NCBI GenBank assembly: GCA_038326995.1
Contig: JBBQKP010000040.1
Location: forward strand, 1-20,860
Origin: JBBQKP01 sp038326995
Lineage (GTDB): Bacteria > Planctomycetota > Phycisphaerae > Tepidisphaerales > Tepidisphaeraceae
DNA: 20,860 nt
Reading direction: 5' to 3'
Shown here: piece by piece, positions 1 to 6,881 of the stretch
Position numbering within the stretch: position 1 is the first letter of the stretch
Layout: each line of letters begins with the position of its first letter
The notes under the pieces: model-generated
The model's input: only the letters and a program-made list of their open reading frames with translations
The model's database searches: none
What the model was told of the DNA's origin: nothing
Translations under genes and position numbers: made by a program

Positions 1-375
1 GAGCTTGTCCGACAGGAGGTCCGACACGTCCGCCGCAGCGCACGAACCGCGTGGATCACGGTCGCAGCGATGGCGGCCATCGTTTGCGGGGCGGTGGGGT
101 GGACGACCTTCAAGATCACGCAGTCGATGTCGCGCATCGATGCGATGAATGAAATGTCGCGGCGTGTCGAGCTGGAAGCGAAGCAACTTCTGACGCAACG
201 CGACACCGCGCGACAGGAAGCGGAGCGCGCCCGTCTCGCCGGTGTCGAGGCGAGTGGTCGACTGGCGGCATATCAGGAACAAGCGCAGCTCGCCGCGAAA
301 CAGTCCGACAAACGCCCGACAACCCGGCCGGCGAACGTGCTCCAAAGGCTCGCGGATGCGATGGCGGGGGAGTAG
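1..375 (+). CDS. Partial CDS (5' end outside window): membrane-anchored coiled-coil protein, unknown function
   Basis: The reading frame is open from base 1 to the TAG at 373-375. The ATG at 70 lies inside the hydrophobic stretch, so it is probably internal and the gene begins upstream of the window. The visible part starts with a basic segment (ELVRQEVRHVRRSARTAW), followed by one transmembrane helix of about 20 residues (ITVAAMAAIVCGAVGWTTF). After it comes a long charged helix rich in E, R, Q and A with heptad character (RRVELEAKQLL through LAAYQEQAQLAAKQ), which looks like a coiled coil. The tail (KRPTTRPANVLQRLADAMAGE) is short and polar. The basic side preceding the helix suggests the N-terminus is cytoplasmic and the coiled coil is outside, but this is inference. 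No family is recognised. A small hairpin follows four bases after the stop. Confidence 0.6.
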   Translation, partial: ELVRQEVRHVRRSARTAWITVAAMAAIVCGAVGWTTFKITQSMSRIDAMNEMSRRVELEAKQLLTQRDTARQEAERARLAGVEASGRLAAYQEQAQLAAKQSDKRPTTRPANVLQRLADAMAGE

Positions 376-378
376 GGC

Positions 379-395
379 GTCGGACTTTGTCCGAC
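379..395. other. Perfect stem-loop just after the first gene
   Basis: GTCGGAC at 379-385 and GTCCGAC at 389-395 are exact inverted repeats (7 bp) around a 3-base TTT loop, beginning 4 bases after the stop of the preceding gene. No T-run follows, so it is not a classic intrinsic terminator. It may stabilise or help end that transcript. It abuts the larger inverted repeat at 396. Confidence 0.5.
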
Positions 396-547
396 AATGA
401 CGAAATCCGAAACCCACCGCGAAACCCGAAGCCCGAAACCAGAAGTTCGAATGAATGACCAAGTCCGAATGACGAATGGGGATGCGCGTTGGATCGTCAT
501 TCGTCATTCGGACTTCTTTCGGACTTCGGGTTTCGGATTTCGTCATT
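396..547. repeat. Intergenic imperfect inverted repeat, 152 bp
   Basis: The outer arms 396-415 and 528-547 are exact reverse complements over 20 bases. A second inner pair, 461-478 and 498-515, is exact over 18 bases around a 19-base centre. A further match with one mismatch links the region around 420-440 with 519-538 in another register. The sequence is built from shuffled words such as CCGAAACCCGAAG, AAGTCCGAATGA and GACGAAATCCGAA. It is not coding: the short frames across it are low-complexity. Such word-shuffled repeats are, from general knowledge, common between genes in some planctomycetes. It separates the first gene from nuoD and could fold into a long hairpin. Confidence 0.85.
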
Positions 548-580
548 CCACAGCCTGCTCGCACGGCGTGCTCGCGTCGC

Positions 581-586
581 TATAAT
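581..586 (+). promoter_or_regulatory. -10 hexamer TATAAT directly upstream of nuoD
   Basis: A perfect TATAAT lies at 581-586, eight bases before the nuoD ATG at 595. With usual spacing, transcription would start about 592-595, at or just before the start codon, so the mRNA would be leaderless. No good -35 hexamer is visible at the expected distance and no Shine-Dalgarno precedes the ATG. The call depends on a sigma-70-like factor using the standard hexamer in this organism. Confidence 0.45.
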
Positions 587-594
587 CCGCGACC

Positions 595-1869
595 ATGCCT
601 TACACGCTTTCTGAGGCGTCGCCGGAACTGTTGCCTCCCAGTGAAAACGGGAGCGAATCGGGCAATCGTTGGACGCTGAATTTCGGTCCGCAGCACCCGG
701 CCACGCATACGACGCTTCGGCTCGTGCTTGAACTGGACGGCGAGCGCGTCGTCAAATGCACGCCGCACATCGGTTATCTGCACAGCGGCTTCGAGAAGCT
801 TGGCGAGCATCTGAATTACAACCAGTACGTGACGGTCGTCGATCGCATGGATTATTCCGCGCCGATCTACAACGAGCTGGCGTGGCACCGCGCGACCGAA
901 AAGCTGATGGGCATCGAGCTCACGCCCCGCTGCAAGGCGCTGCGCACGATCGCCGGCGAACTCGGGCGCATTCAGTCGCACCTGCTCACCGTCGGCGCCA
1001 GCGGGCTGGATCTCGGTGCGCTCACCGCGTTCCTCTACGGCTTCAACGAGCGCGAAGCGATCTACGACATTGTCGAACTCATGTCGGGCGGCCGATATCA
1101 CACGTCCTGGACACGCGTCGGCGGACTGAACCAGGACCTGCCCGACGAACAGCTCTTCAAAACCCTGGTCAACAAGTTCGTCGACCACACGATGCCCCGG
1201 GCACTGGAAGACGTCGAGCGACTCCTCAACAAGAATCGCATCTTCCTTGATCGCACGCAGGGCGTCGGCGCGATCAGCGAGAAAGAGGCGATCGCATGGG
1301 GCCTGACCGGGCCGATGGCTCGCGCGTCGGGCGTGCGTCGAGATTTGCGGAAGGATGAGCCTTACCTCTGCTTCGCCGACAACTGGGACGGGCAAGGCGC
1401 CAAGGCCGTCGATTTCAAGGTTCCCGTCATGACCACGGGCGACGTGCTGGCTCGTTATCTCGTGCGGTGCGAAGAAATTCGCCAGAGCCTCTCCATCATT
1501 CGTCAACTCGTGAACCAGTTGCCGGGCGGGCCCGTGAATGTCAGCCCCGAGGGCAAGGAAGTTCTTCCGCCCAAGGATCAGGTCTACAGCAGCATTGAAG
1601 GGCTTATTCAGCACTTCGAACTGGTCATGACCAACCGGGGCTTCGTCGCGCCGCGCGGCGAGGTGTATGGGGCGATCGAAAGCGCCAACGGCGAGCTGGG
1701 ATATTTCATAGTGTCGGATGGCAGTAACAAGCCGTTTCGCGTCCGCACGCGCCCGCCGAGCTTTGTAAATTATTCTGTGTTCGGCAAGCTCATTGAAGGG
1801 CACACCATCAGCGATGTGGTGGCCGTTCTGGGCAGCATCAACGTGATCGCCGCTGAGCTGGATCGGTGA
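595..1869 (+). CDS. nuoD: NADH-quinone oxidoreductase subunit D (complex I)
   Basis: The 424-residue product is the 49-kDa type subunit of respiratory complex I, in the peripheral arm at the quinone-binding site with NuoB. Family signatures are clear: FGPQHPATH near residue 31, HIGYLHSGFEKLGE around 58-71, YNQYVTVVDRMDY around 75-87, the ELGRIQSHL stretch, RYHTSWTRVGGL and GEVYGAIESANGELGYFIVSDG near the C-terminus. The length is normal for a stand-alone NuoD, not a NuoCD fusion. The ATG at 595 is the first start in frame after the repeat region. No Shine-Dalgarno precedes it, but a TATAAT sits eight bases upstream. No other nuo gene lies next to it: upstream is a repeat and an unrelated coiled-coil gene, downstream a glycosyltransferase. 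The complex I genes are therefore at least partly dispersed, or this is an extra copy. Confidence 0.97.
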   Translation: MPYTLSEASPELLPPSENGSESGNRWTLNFGPQHPATHTTLRLVLELDGERVVKCTPHIGYLHSGFEKLGEHLNYNQYVTVVDRMDYSAPIYNELAWHRATEKLMGIELTPRCKALRTIAGELGRIQSHLLTVGASGLDLGALTAFLYGFNEREAIYDIVELMSGGRYHTSWTRVGGLNQDLPDEQLFKTLVNKFVDHTMPRALEDVERLLNKNRIFLDRTQGVGAISEKEAIAWGLTGPMARASGVRRDLRKDEPYLCFADNWDGQGAKAVDFKVPVMTTGDVLARYLVRCEEIRQSLSIIRQLVNQLPGGPVNVSPEGKEVLPPKDQVYSSIEGLIQHFELVMTNRGFVAPRGEVYGAIESANGELGYFIVSDGSNKPFRVRTRPPSFVNYSVFGKLIEGHTISDVVAVLGSINVIAAELDR

Positions 1870-1907
1870 TCGCGGCGGTGCGCGTGCTGAGCTAAAGGAC
1901 ACCACTC

Positions 1908-2822
1908 GTGACACTCGCGCGAACCTCGACGTCCGTCATTTGCGTCATCGCGGCCGGGCCCGGAACACGCGACGCGCAGCGGCTGGTTCGGTTGCTCACC
2001 GGCATTCGCCGGCATGAGCCTGAATTGAAAAGCGTCATCGTGGTTAGTGATCAAAGCGACGTCGCTCAGGCGCAGGTCGCGAAGCTTATCGCACCGATTC
2101 CGCTGCTTTATTTATTGAACCCGGCGGCGGGAATGGGAAGTGGGACGCTCGACAGGCTGACGGTGGGCCTGACAACCGCTTACGCAGCTGCTGCGCGAGA
2201 TTTTCCCGGATCGCACGTGGTGAAGCTCGACACCGACGCCGCGGTCGTAGCGCCTTTCGCAGACCAGGTGAGTCGCTTCTTTGATCAACACGAGCGAGCG
2301 GGAATGATCGGCACGTTCGACCTCGACTGTGCCGATCAGAAAAGATGGCCTGATTTTGCCGCCTGGAAAAAATACTTCACTCGCCTGGATCGACCGATTT
2401 GGATCTGGCCGAAAAAGCTGAAATTGTTCTCGCGATACTTCGGCACAGGCAAGGCGATTTCAAGGTGGAAGAGACAGTGCATCGCGGCCGGCGGGGTGCC
2501 CGGCGAGTTCGTGCAGGGCGGTGCATACGCCTTGCGCTGCGACACACTTGCGGCATGGCGTGACATCGGACTTCTTTCTAATCACTCGCACTGGCTCGGC
2601 ACGCTTTGCAGTGAAGACGTGGGCTTCTCCATGTGGTGTCAGATCGCTGGTTTCAAGCTCGAAAGATTCAATGCCCCGGGCGAGACTTTTGGCGTTCATA
2701 ATCCCGGCCTTGCCCTTACGCCCGCGCTGCTTCTGCTCCGCGGGCACGCGATCGTGCATTCCATCAAATGCGACACGGACGCGAACGAAGCCGCCCTCGT
2801 CCGCTTCTTCGAACAGCTATAA
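1908..2822 (+). CDS. Putative GT-A fold glycosyltransferase
   Basis: The 304-residue protein has the layout of a GT-A glycosyltransferase. The N-terminal half alternates strands and helices (STSVICVIAAGPG, LKSVIVVSDQS). A DxD motif (KLDTD, Asp108 and Asp110) would bind the metal and nucleotide-sugar phosphates. It is followed by EFVQGGAYAL and a SEDVGFSMW motif near residue 238, as in the acceptor/base region of family 2-like enzymes. No signal peptide or transmembrane anchor is evident. The start is GTG at 1908, supported by AAAGGA at 1894-1899, one of the few clear Shine-Dalgarno sites here. It lies 38 bases after nuoD on the same strand and is convergent with the carboxypeptidase gene, only 15 bases away, with no terminator hairpin visible. 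Substrate unknown. Confidence 0.7.
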   Translation: MTLARTSTSVICVIAAGPGTRDAQRLVRLLTGIRRHEPELKSVIVVSDQSDVAQAQVAKLIAPIPLLYLLNPAAGMGSGTLDRLTVGLTTAYAAAARDFPGSHVVKLDTDAAVVAPFADQVSRFFDQHERAGMIGTFDLDCADQKRWPDFAAWKKYFTRLDRPIWIWPKKLKLFSRYFGTGKAISRWKRQCIAAGGVPGEFVQGGAYALRCDTLAAWRDIGLLSNHSHWLGTLCSEDVGFSMWCQIAGFKLERFNAPGETFGVHNPGLALTPALLLLRGHAIVHSIKCDTDANEAALVRFFEQL

Positions 2823-2837
2823 CGGCACTGACGCAAT

Positions 2838-4412
2838 TCACCACTTCATCAGCCTTCTCACGGCCTGATCCTGAAGCTCTTCATAAGGCTTCACCGATCC
2901 GGGAACCTGATTATAGATGATCGAAAAAATCAGGACTTCGCCCGCGTCGGTCTTGACGTATCCGCTAAGCGAGCGAACGCCGCCGATGAAGCCCGTCTTC
3001 GCACGCACTCGGCCCGGCATGTCCTTGAAACGATTGCGAATCGTGCCGCTTTCCCCACCCACGGCCAGCGATTCCTCGAACACCTTCGCGTGTTTGCTCT
3101 TGTGCATCGCCAGCAGAATGCCGGTGATGAGTCGGCCCGTCACACGGTTCTCGCGCGACAGACCCGAGCCGTCGGCCATGACAAAACCAGTGCCGTCGAT
3201 TTTGTATTTGCGAAGAAAGTTATTCACGCCTTCCGCGCCGCCTTGCCACGAACCGATGTCGTCAGACGAGAACGACTTGCGGCCCAACAACTTCGCGCAC
3301 GCCTCGGCGAAAAGATTCTGCGACTGCTGATTCACACGCGCGACGATGTCCGACATTCGGCTCGATACCTCTGCGACCACCGGCACCTTCGCCTTTTTAA
3401 ATTCCATTGAGGTTCGACGCGATGTCACTCCGCTGAACACGATGCCGCGCGTCGAAAGACCCGTCCGCACGACCTCGGCGGTGAATACGCCGGGATCCGT
3501 CACCGGCTTGCTCGAAAGCAGCACGGGCTTCGTGACGACGCCGGTTACGGTATAACGCGCCGCGGCCTGATCGCGCTCGATATCGGGCTCTGGTTGACGT
3601 TCAGTAGCCTGAGTTGAACTGGCCTGCGTTGAACTGGCCTGAGTCGAACTCACCTGAGTTGAACTGGCTGGCGTCGAACTGGCCGGCTCAGGCGTGCCCG
3701 ACACCGCTCGATTCACGATCTCAATCCCGCTCATGACCGCTGGCTCGACGACCACCGTCGGCGGCTCGGAAATCGCGGCCGGTTTTAATGTCACGTCGAT
3801 GCAGTTTGAGTTCACGTTTAATCCGCTGACCGGTGCCGCATACCAAAACGTGAGGTTGTTCTTCGCCCAGCTCGGATGCACCAACTGGGCGTCGAAGGCG
3901 TCATCGACGAAGTACAGGTTGGTGATATTTGTCACGCCTTTTTCTTTCAAAGCGCTGGCGAATGTGTCGAGGAACGCGAATCGTTTTTGCTTGTTGCGTT
4001 CTTCGAGCAATTCATCGCCCAGACTCGGATCGCCCGTGCCGACGAGCCACAGGCTCTGCGTCTTGCTGTCGTAAGCTAGGCGAGTGGGCCAGGCGTAATC
4101 GGGGCCGAACCGATCGAGAATCGCGGCCGTGATCGGCAGCTTCATGTTGCTCGCGGGAATCATCGCCCGCTCGGAATTCAGCGCGAACAGCTCGCGGCCC
4201 GTGCGGGCATCAATGACCCGCGCGCCGCACACCGCGCCCGTCGATTCAAGGCGATTGAGTATCGACAGCAAATCTGTCTGCAGCGTCAATTCGCGCTGCG
4301 TGACGGCCTGAGCTGTCGCGGGCGTGACCTTGCCTGCAGAGTGACACCCCACCCCGAGCAGGCCGACCAGTGCGAGCGACAAAAAACGACGGGAATGGAG
4401 TATTGAGCGCAT
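2838..4412 (-). CDS. dacB: D-alanyl-D-alanine carboxypeptidase / endopeptidase, PBP4 (DacB) family
   Basis: The 524-residue protein is a class C low-molecular-weight penicillin-binding protein that trims or cleaves peptidoglycan cross-links outside the cytoplasmic membrane. The N-terminal signal (residues 1-22) ends in LLGVGC with Cys23, so it may be a lipoprotein, although the residue at -3 is Gly rather than the usual Leu. Catalytic motifs are present: SxxK at Ser88-Lys91 (ASNMK), SxN at Ser364-Asn366 (SQN) and KTG at 472-474. The NSNCIDVTL and ADGSGLSRENRVTG segments are also typical. An insert of short tandem repeats rich in ASSTQ occupies about residues 244-270. The gene lies 78 bases downstream of the PP2C gene on the same strand and may be co-transcribed with it. 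ATG start at 4412, no clear Shine-Dalgarno. The gene symbol is by family only. Confidence 0.92.
   Translation of the reverse strand: MRSILHSRRFLSLALVGLLGVGCHSAGKVTPATAQAVTQRELTLQTDLLSILNRLESTGAVCGARVIDARTGRELFALNSERAMIPASNMKLPITAAILDRFGPDYAWPTRLAYDSKTQSLWLVGTGDPSLGDELLEERNKQKRFAFLDTFASALKEKGVTNITNLYFVDDAFDAQLVHPSWAKNNLTFWYAAPVSGLNVNSNCIDVTLKPAAISEPPTVVVEPAVMSGIEIVNRAVSGTPEPASSTPASSTQVSSTQASSTQASSTQATERQPEPDIERDQAAARYTVTGVVTKPVLLSSKPVTDPGVFTAEVVRTGLSTRGIVFSGVTSRRTSMEFKKAKVPVVAEVSSRMSDIVARVNQQSQNLFAEACAKLLGRKSFSSDDIGSWQGGAEGVNNFLRKYKIDGTGFVMADGSGLSRENRVTGRLITGILLAMHKSKHAKVFEESLAVGGESGTIRNRFKDMPGRVRAKTGFIGGVRSLSGYVKTDAGEVLIFSIIYNQVPGSVKPYEELQDQAVRRLMKW
3603..3683 (-). repeat. 15-bp tandem repeat (minisatellite) inside the PBP4 gene
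   Basis: About five imperfect copies of a 15-bp unit (plus-strand form GAGTTGAACTGGCCT) encode repeated five-residue units of the type ASSTQ, with variants ASSTP and VSSTQ. The period is a multiple of three, so copy-number change keeps the frame. It encodes a low-complexity Ser/Thr/Ala linker between the N-terminal part and the later domain of the carboxypeptidase. Confidence 0.85.
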
Positions 4413-4490
4413 AAGTTTGTGAATGAAGCGTAACCGGACGACGCGCAGAAAGCAGTTGCAACACGATCAAACGTCAAGACATCATCGCAC

Positions 4491-6272
4491 CTAAGACGCG
4501 ACCAGCCCCAGCGCGTCGGGACCGATGATGGCATTGACCAGCGTGATGTCGTCGCTCGGCCGGTTCATGCCGATGAACTTTCGCACATCCCACAGGATCG
4601 CGCGGGCGAGCTGTTCGGCGGAGAGCTTTGTGTTGGCACCGGCGGCGATGAAGCTGTCGAGCAGTCGCTGCCTGCCGAACATCTGGTCGTCGAACGTGCG
4701 GGCGTCGGGCACGCCGTCGGTGTACATAAGAAGTCGATCGCCGACTTGAAGCTCGACGATGTGCTGGGAAAAGTGCTCGTCCGAATCGACACCCAGCACG
4801 ATACTGCCCTGATCGCCCGTGCCGAGCTCGATGATCTTGCCGTCGCGCAGCAGCATGACGGGCATGTGCCCCGCATTGCAGAATGTCAGACGGCGATTCT
4901 TCGCATCAATCACGCCATAAAACAGCGTCACAAACTCGTTCACTTTCGTATCGCGAACCAGCATGTCGTTCACTCTTCGTAACACTTCGTTGAGGTAATA
5001 CAAATTGTCGGCCTGGGCGCGAATCGCGGCGCGGACCATCGCCATGATCAGACTCGCCGGCACGCCCTTGCCGCTCACATCGGCGATCACGACCGCGACG
5101 TTGTCGTACGGGAGCTGAATGAAATCGTACAAGTCGCCGCCCAGTTGATAGCACGGCACGTAAACCGCGCCGAGTTCCAGGCCCGGTATAAGCGGCGGTT
5201 TGCGCGGGATCATCCGCTGCTGAACCTCGGCGGCCATGTTGATCTGCTGTTCGAGCTGCTCTGCCTCGCGCGCCTCGGCCTGCAGTTTTGTGTTGACGAC
5301 TGCCGCGGCGGCGGCGCTGGCGATCGTGCGGAGCAGCGCCTTCTCGGCCGCATCAAACTGACGCGGCTCGGACGTGTACACGCGAATCACCCCGATGGGC
5401 TGGTCCTGATATTTCATACTCGCCGAGAGCATCCCGACGATGCCCTCCGCCGCCGCACTTTCAGGGTATTGCACGCGCGGGTCCGTAAGGATGTTGTCGA
5501 TCGACGAAATGCCCTGAGACCACAATTCAGGCTCCTCGCTTATGCTGCGGCTGAGCGAAATTTTGCCCTTGCTCATGTACTGCTTCGAGAGGTTATGGAC
5601 GGCCTTGGTGACTAGCTCGTCTTTCGCCAAATCGCCCAGCCGAATACTGCACGCCTTGACGCGCAGCCGCTCTGTGACGATGCGAGTCGTGCGCTCGAGC
5701 AGGCCCTGCAGGTCGCTGGCCTCCGCAAGCATCTGCGCGACCTGCGACGCGGTGGCCATCTCGCTGATCCGCTGACGCAACTCGAATTCCTGGTAGCACA
5801 GGCGCGCGATCGCGTTGGCCATGAGGAAGAGAAACTGCACCGCCGCCGGGCGTGCGCCGCGGTCTTTGCTCTGGCTGACGATCTGCCGGACCTGTTCGGC
5901 GTCGAGCGAGAATTTTTTCGCGATCCGCTGCGCCTTTTCCTCGTCCATCGCCGGCTCGGGGCGAAGCTTCATCCGCATCGTGCCGACATTTTGCCCGCCC
6001 ACATAAATCGGTGCGACATACTCACGCCCCACGCGCTGCGGCTCGGGAACCTGCGACTCTTGCGATTCAATCGCCTGCTGGCGCGCCAGAAACTTGGGCG
6101 TGATGTCGGGGCTGGTCAGAATATTTCCCGCCGCGTCCGTGATCACCGCGCGGACGTTCGCGACGGCGGCGAAGCCGTCCTGGATCTCCTGCAATGTCGA
6201 AAGATCGAGAAAGTCGGTCAGACGCAGAGTCGGCGAGGTTGGCGTGGGCGGCGTGCTCAAATGAAGTGACAA
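4491..6272 (-). CDS. Sensor-GAF-PP2C serine phosphatase (SpoIIE/RsbU type)
   Basis: The 593-residue protein combines three parts. Residues about 15-110 resemble a PocR-like sensory domain (DLSTLQEIQDGFAAVANV, AVITDAAGNIL, YVAPIYVGGQNVGTM) but lack obvious conserved cysteines. Residues about 175-335 form a GAF domain, followed by a short helical linker. Residues about 350-585 are a PPM/PP2C phosphatase with all metal aspartates in place: GGDLYDF (Asp380), IADVSGKG (Asp398), YTDGVPDAR (Asp519) and PSDDITL (Asp574/575). Family members dephosphorylate anti-sigma-factor antagonists in partner-switching control of stress sigma factors. No anti-sigma kinase or STAS gene is in the window. No membrane segment is seen. 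The longest frame begins with TTG at 6272 without a Shine-Dalgarno, so the exact start is uncertain; another TTG lies four codons later. Confidence 0.9.
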   Translation of the reverse strand: MSLHLSTPPTPTSPTLRLTDFLDLSTLQEIQDGFAAVANVRAVITDAAGNILTSPDITPKFLARQQAIESQESQVPEPQRVGREYVAPIYVGGQNVGTMRMKLRPEPAMDEEKAQRIAKKFSLDAEQVRQIVSQSKDRGARPAAVQFLFLMANAIARLCYQEFELRQRISEMATASQVAQMLAEASDLQGLLERTTRIVTERLRVKACSIRLGDLAKDELVTKAVHNLSKQYMSKGKISLSRSISEEPELWSQGISSIDNILTDPRVQYPESAAAEGIVGMLSASMKYQDQPIGVIRVYTSEPRQFDAAEKALLRTIASAAAAAVVNTKLQAEAREAEQLEQQINMAAEVQQRMIPRKPPLIPGLELGAVYVPCYQLGGDLYDFIQLPYDNVAVVIADVSGKGVPASLIMAMVRAAIRAQADNLYYLNEVLRRVNDMLVRDTKVNEFVTLFYGVIDAKNRRLTFCNAGHMPVMLLRDGKIIELGTGDQGSIVLGVDSDEHFSQHIVELQVGDRLLMYTDGVPDARTFDDQMFGRQRLLDSFIAAGANTKLSAEQLARAILWDVRKFIGMNRPSDDITLVNAIIGPDALGLVAS

Positions 6273-6312
6273 GTGCGATCAAGGTTCTGACAACGGTCGA
6301 GGCGAAACAGGT

Positions 6313-6480
6313 TAGTGCTCTGTTAGACGTTAATTTTGCGAGTCGCCATGCCATTCATTTGCGTGAACAGAACACCGGCCAGAGACCGGTGCCGCCGACA
6401 GTTTACAGGTGCCACGGGTCTCCGACCTGTGCGTTCGTTTTTAAAAATTCACACATAATTTCAACTGTGTCAAAGCACTA
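6313..6480 (+). mobile_element. MITE-like element 1 (168 bp, TA target)
   Basis: The element begins TAGTGCTCTGTTAGAC at 6313 and ends GTGTCAAAGCACTA at 6480. The ends are imperfect inverted repeats (the terminal TAGTGCT is exact) with a TA at each tip, as expected for TA-targeting transposition of IS630/Tc1-mariner type. The interior has a hairpin CACCGG/CCGGTG (6373-6378 with 6386-6391) and a second, ACAGGT/ACCTGT (6405-6410 with 6425-6430). No coding capacity is seen. It aligns along its whole length with the reverse complement of 8163-8332, including a 24-base block at 6370-6393 with 3 mismatches and GGTCTCCGA near 6417-6425. Element and superfamily assignment are inference; the repeat structure is direct. 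Confidence 0.75.
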
Positions 6481-6603
6481 AATAGCAGCTTGGACGACCT
6501 CCATCCAGTCACGCCGCCAAGGCCGTCTGATTACACACCGAATATAGTCGCGTTTGATCGTGAAGGCACTCGGTGCGGCAAAATCAAAGCGGGATTGTTT
6601 CAA
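6478..6603 (-). other. Possible small ORF or decayed gene tail ending at MITE 1
   Basis: A 41-residue frame opens with TTG at 6603 and ends at a TAG at 6480-6478. The translation is not low-complexity; its middle part reads DFAAPSAFTIKRDYIRC and it continues through a basic, Trp-containing segment (RRPWRRDWME). The stop codon is formed by the target TA plus the first G of the MITE. Upstream in another minus frame, 6730-6584 encodes 48 residues with a CxxC-x-H cluster (Cys32, Cys35, His37). The two could be pieces of one frameshifted gene. No family is recognised, no good ribosome site is visible, and it could be chance. Confidence 0.2.
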
Positions 6604-6881
6604 AATCTCGATTCATCGCGTGCTGACACAACCCGCACCGCTTGAACTTCACCTTGCGTTCCACTACCAATCTAGCCGGGTGAGTTGAACGCAGCTTGCG
6701 ACCCGTGGCACGCGTACTGACGTACTGCATGCCAAAAACACGCTAAAGCGCGGCCTTGAAAACGTCTGGCGAGACATCGCGTCTCTTGTTTTCTACGCTC
6801 GCTTTGCTTGTGTCGCAGTCTCGATCGCCTTGCCGTGACAATTCGTCCCGGCATTACTCACTGGCACTCTCGAGGCAAGCC
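6481..6881. other. Long non-coding stretch upstream of moeB
   Basis: About 400 bases between MITE 1 and moeB hold no convincing gene. Visible items are the two small minus-strand frames noted at 6478-6730, the word GACCCGTGGCAC at 6700-6711 (exact reverse complement of 6409-6420 inside MITE 1), and a short direct repeat CGTACTGA/CGTACTGC at 6712-6727. A plus frame extends moeB upstream to an ATG at 6756, but that added peptide does not resemble the family N-terminus. No clear promoter hexamers or riboswitch fold were recognised. Confidence 0.5.

Noticed and set aside
397..585. Short frames across the inverted repeat (62-75 codons)
   Set aside because: The peptides merely translate the repeated words (FRTSGFGFR type) and appear on both strands. 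This is non-coding repeat DNA.
580..1914. A 444-codon open frame antisense to nuoD
   Set aside because: It is the complement of a highly conserved gene in GC-rich DNA. The peptide is Arg/His/Asp-rich with no recognisable domain, as expected for a shadow frame.
6756..6881. Upstream extension of moeB to ATG 6756
   Set aside because: The extra 42 residues do not look like the family N-terminus, and ATG 6882 has a GAGG site and matches the usual start.
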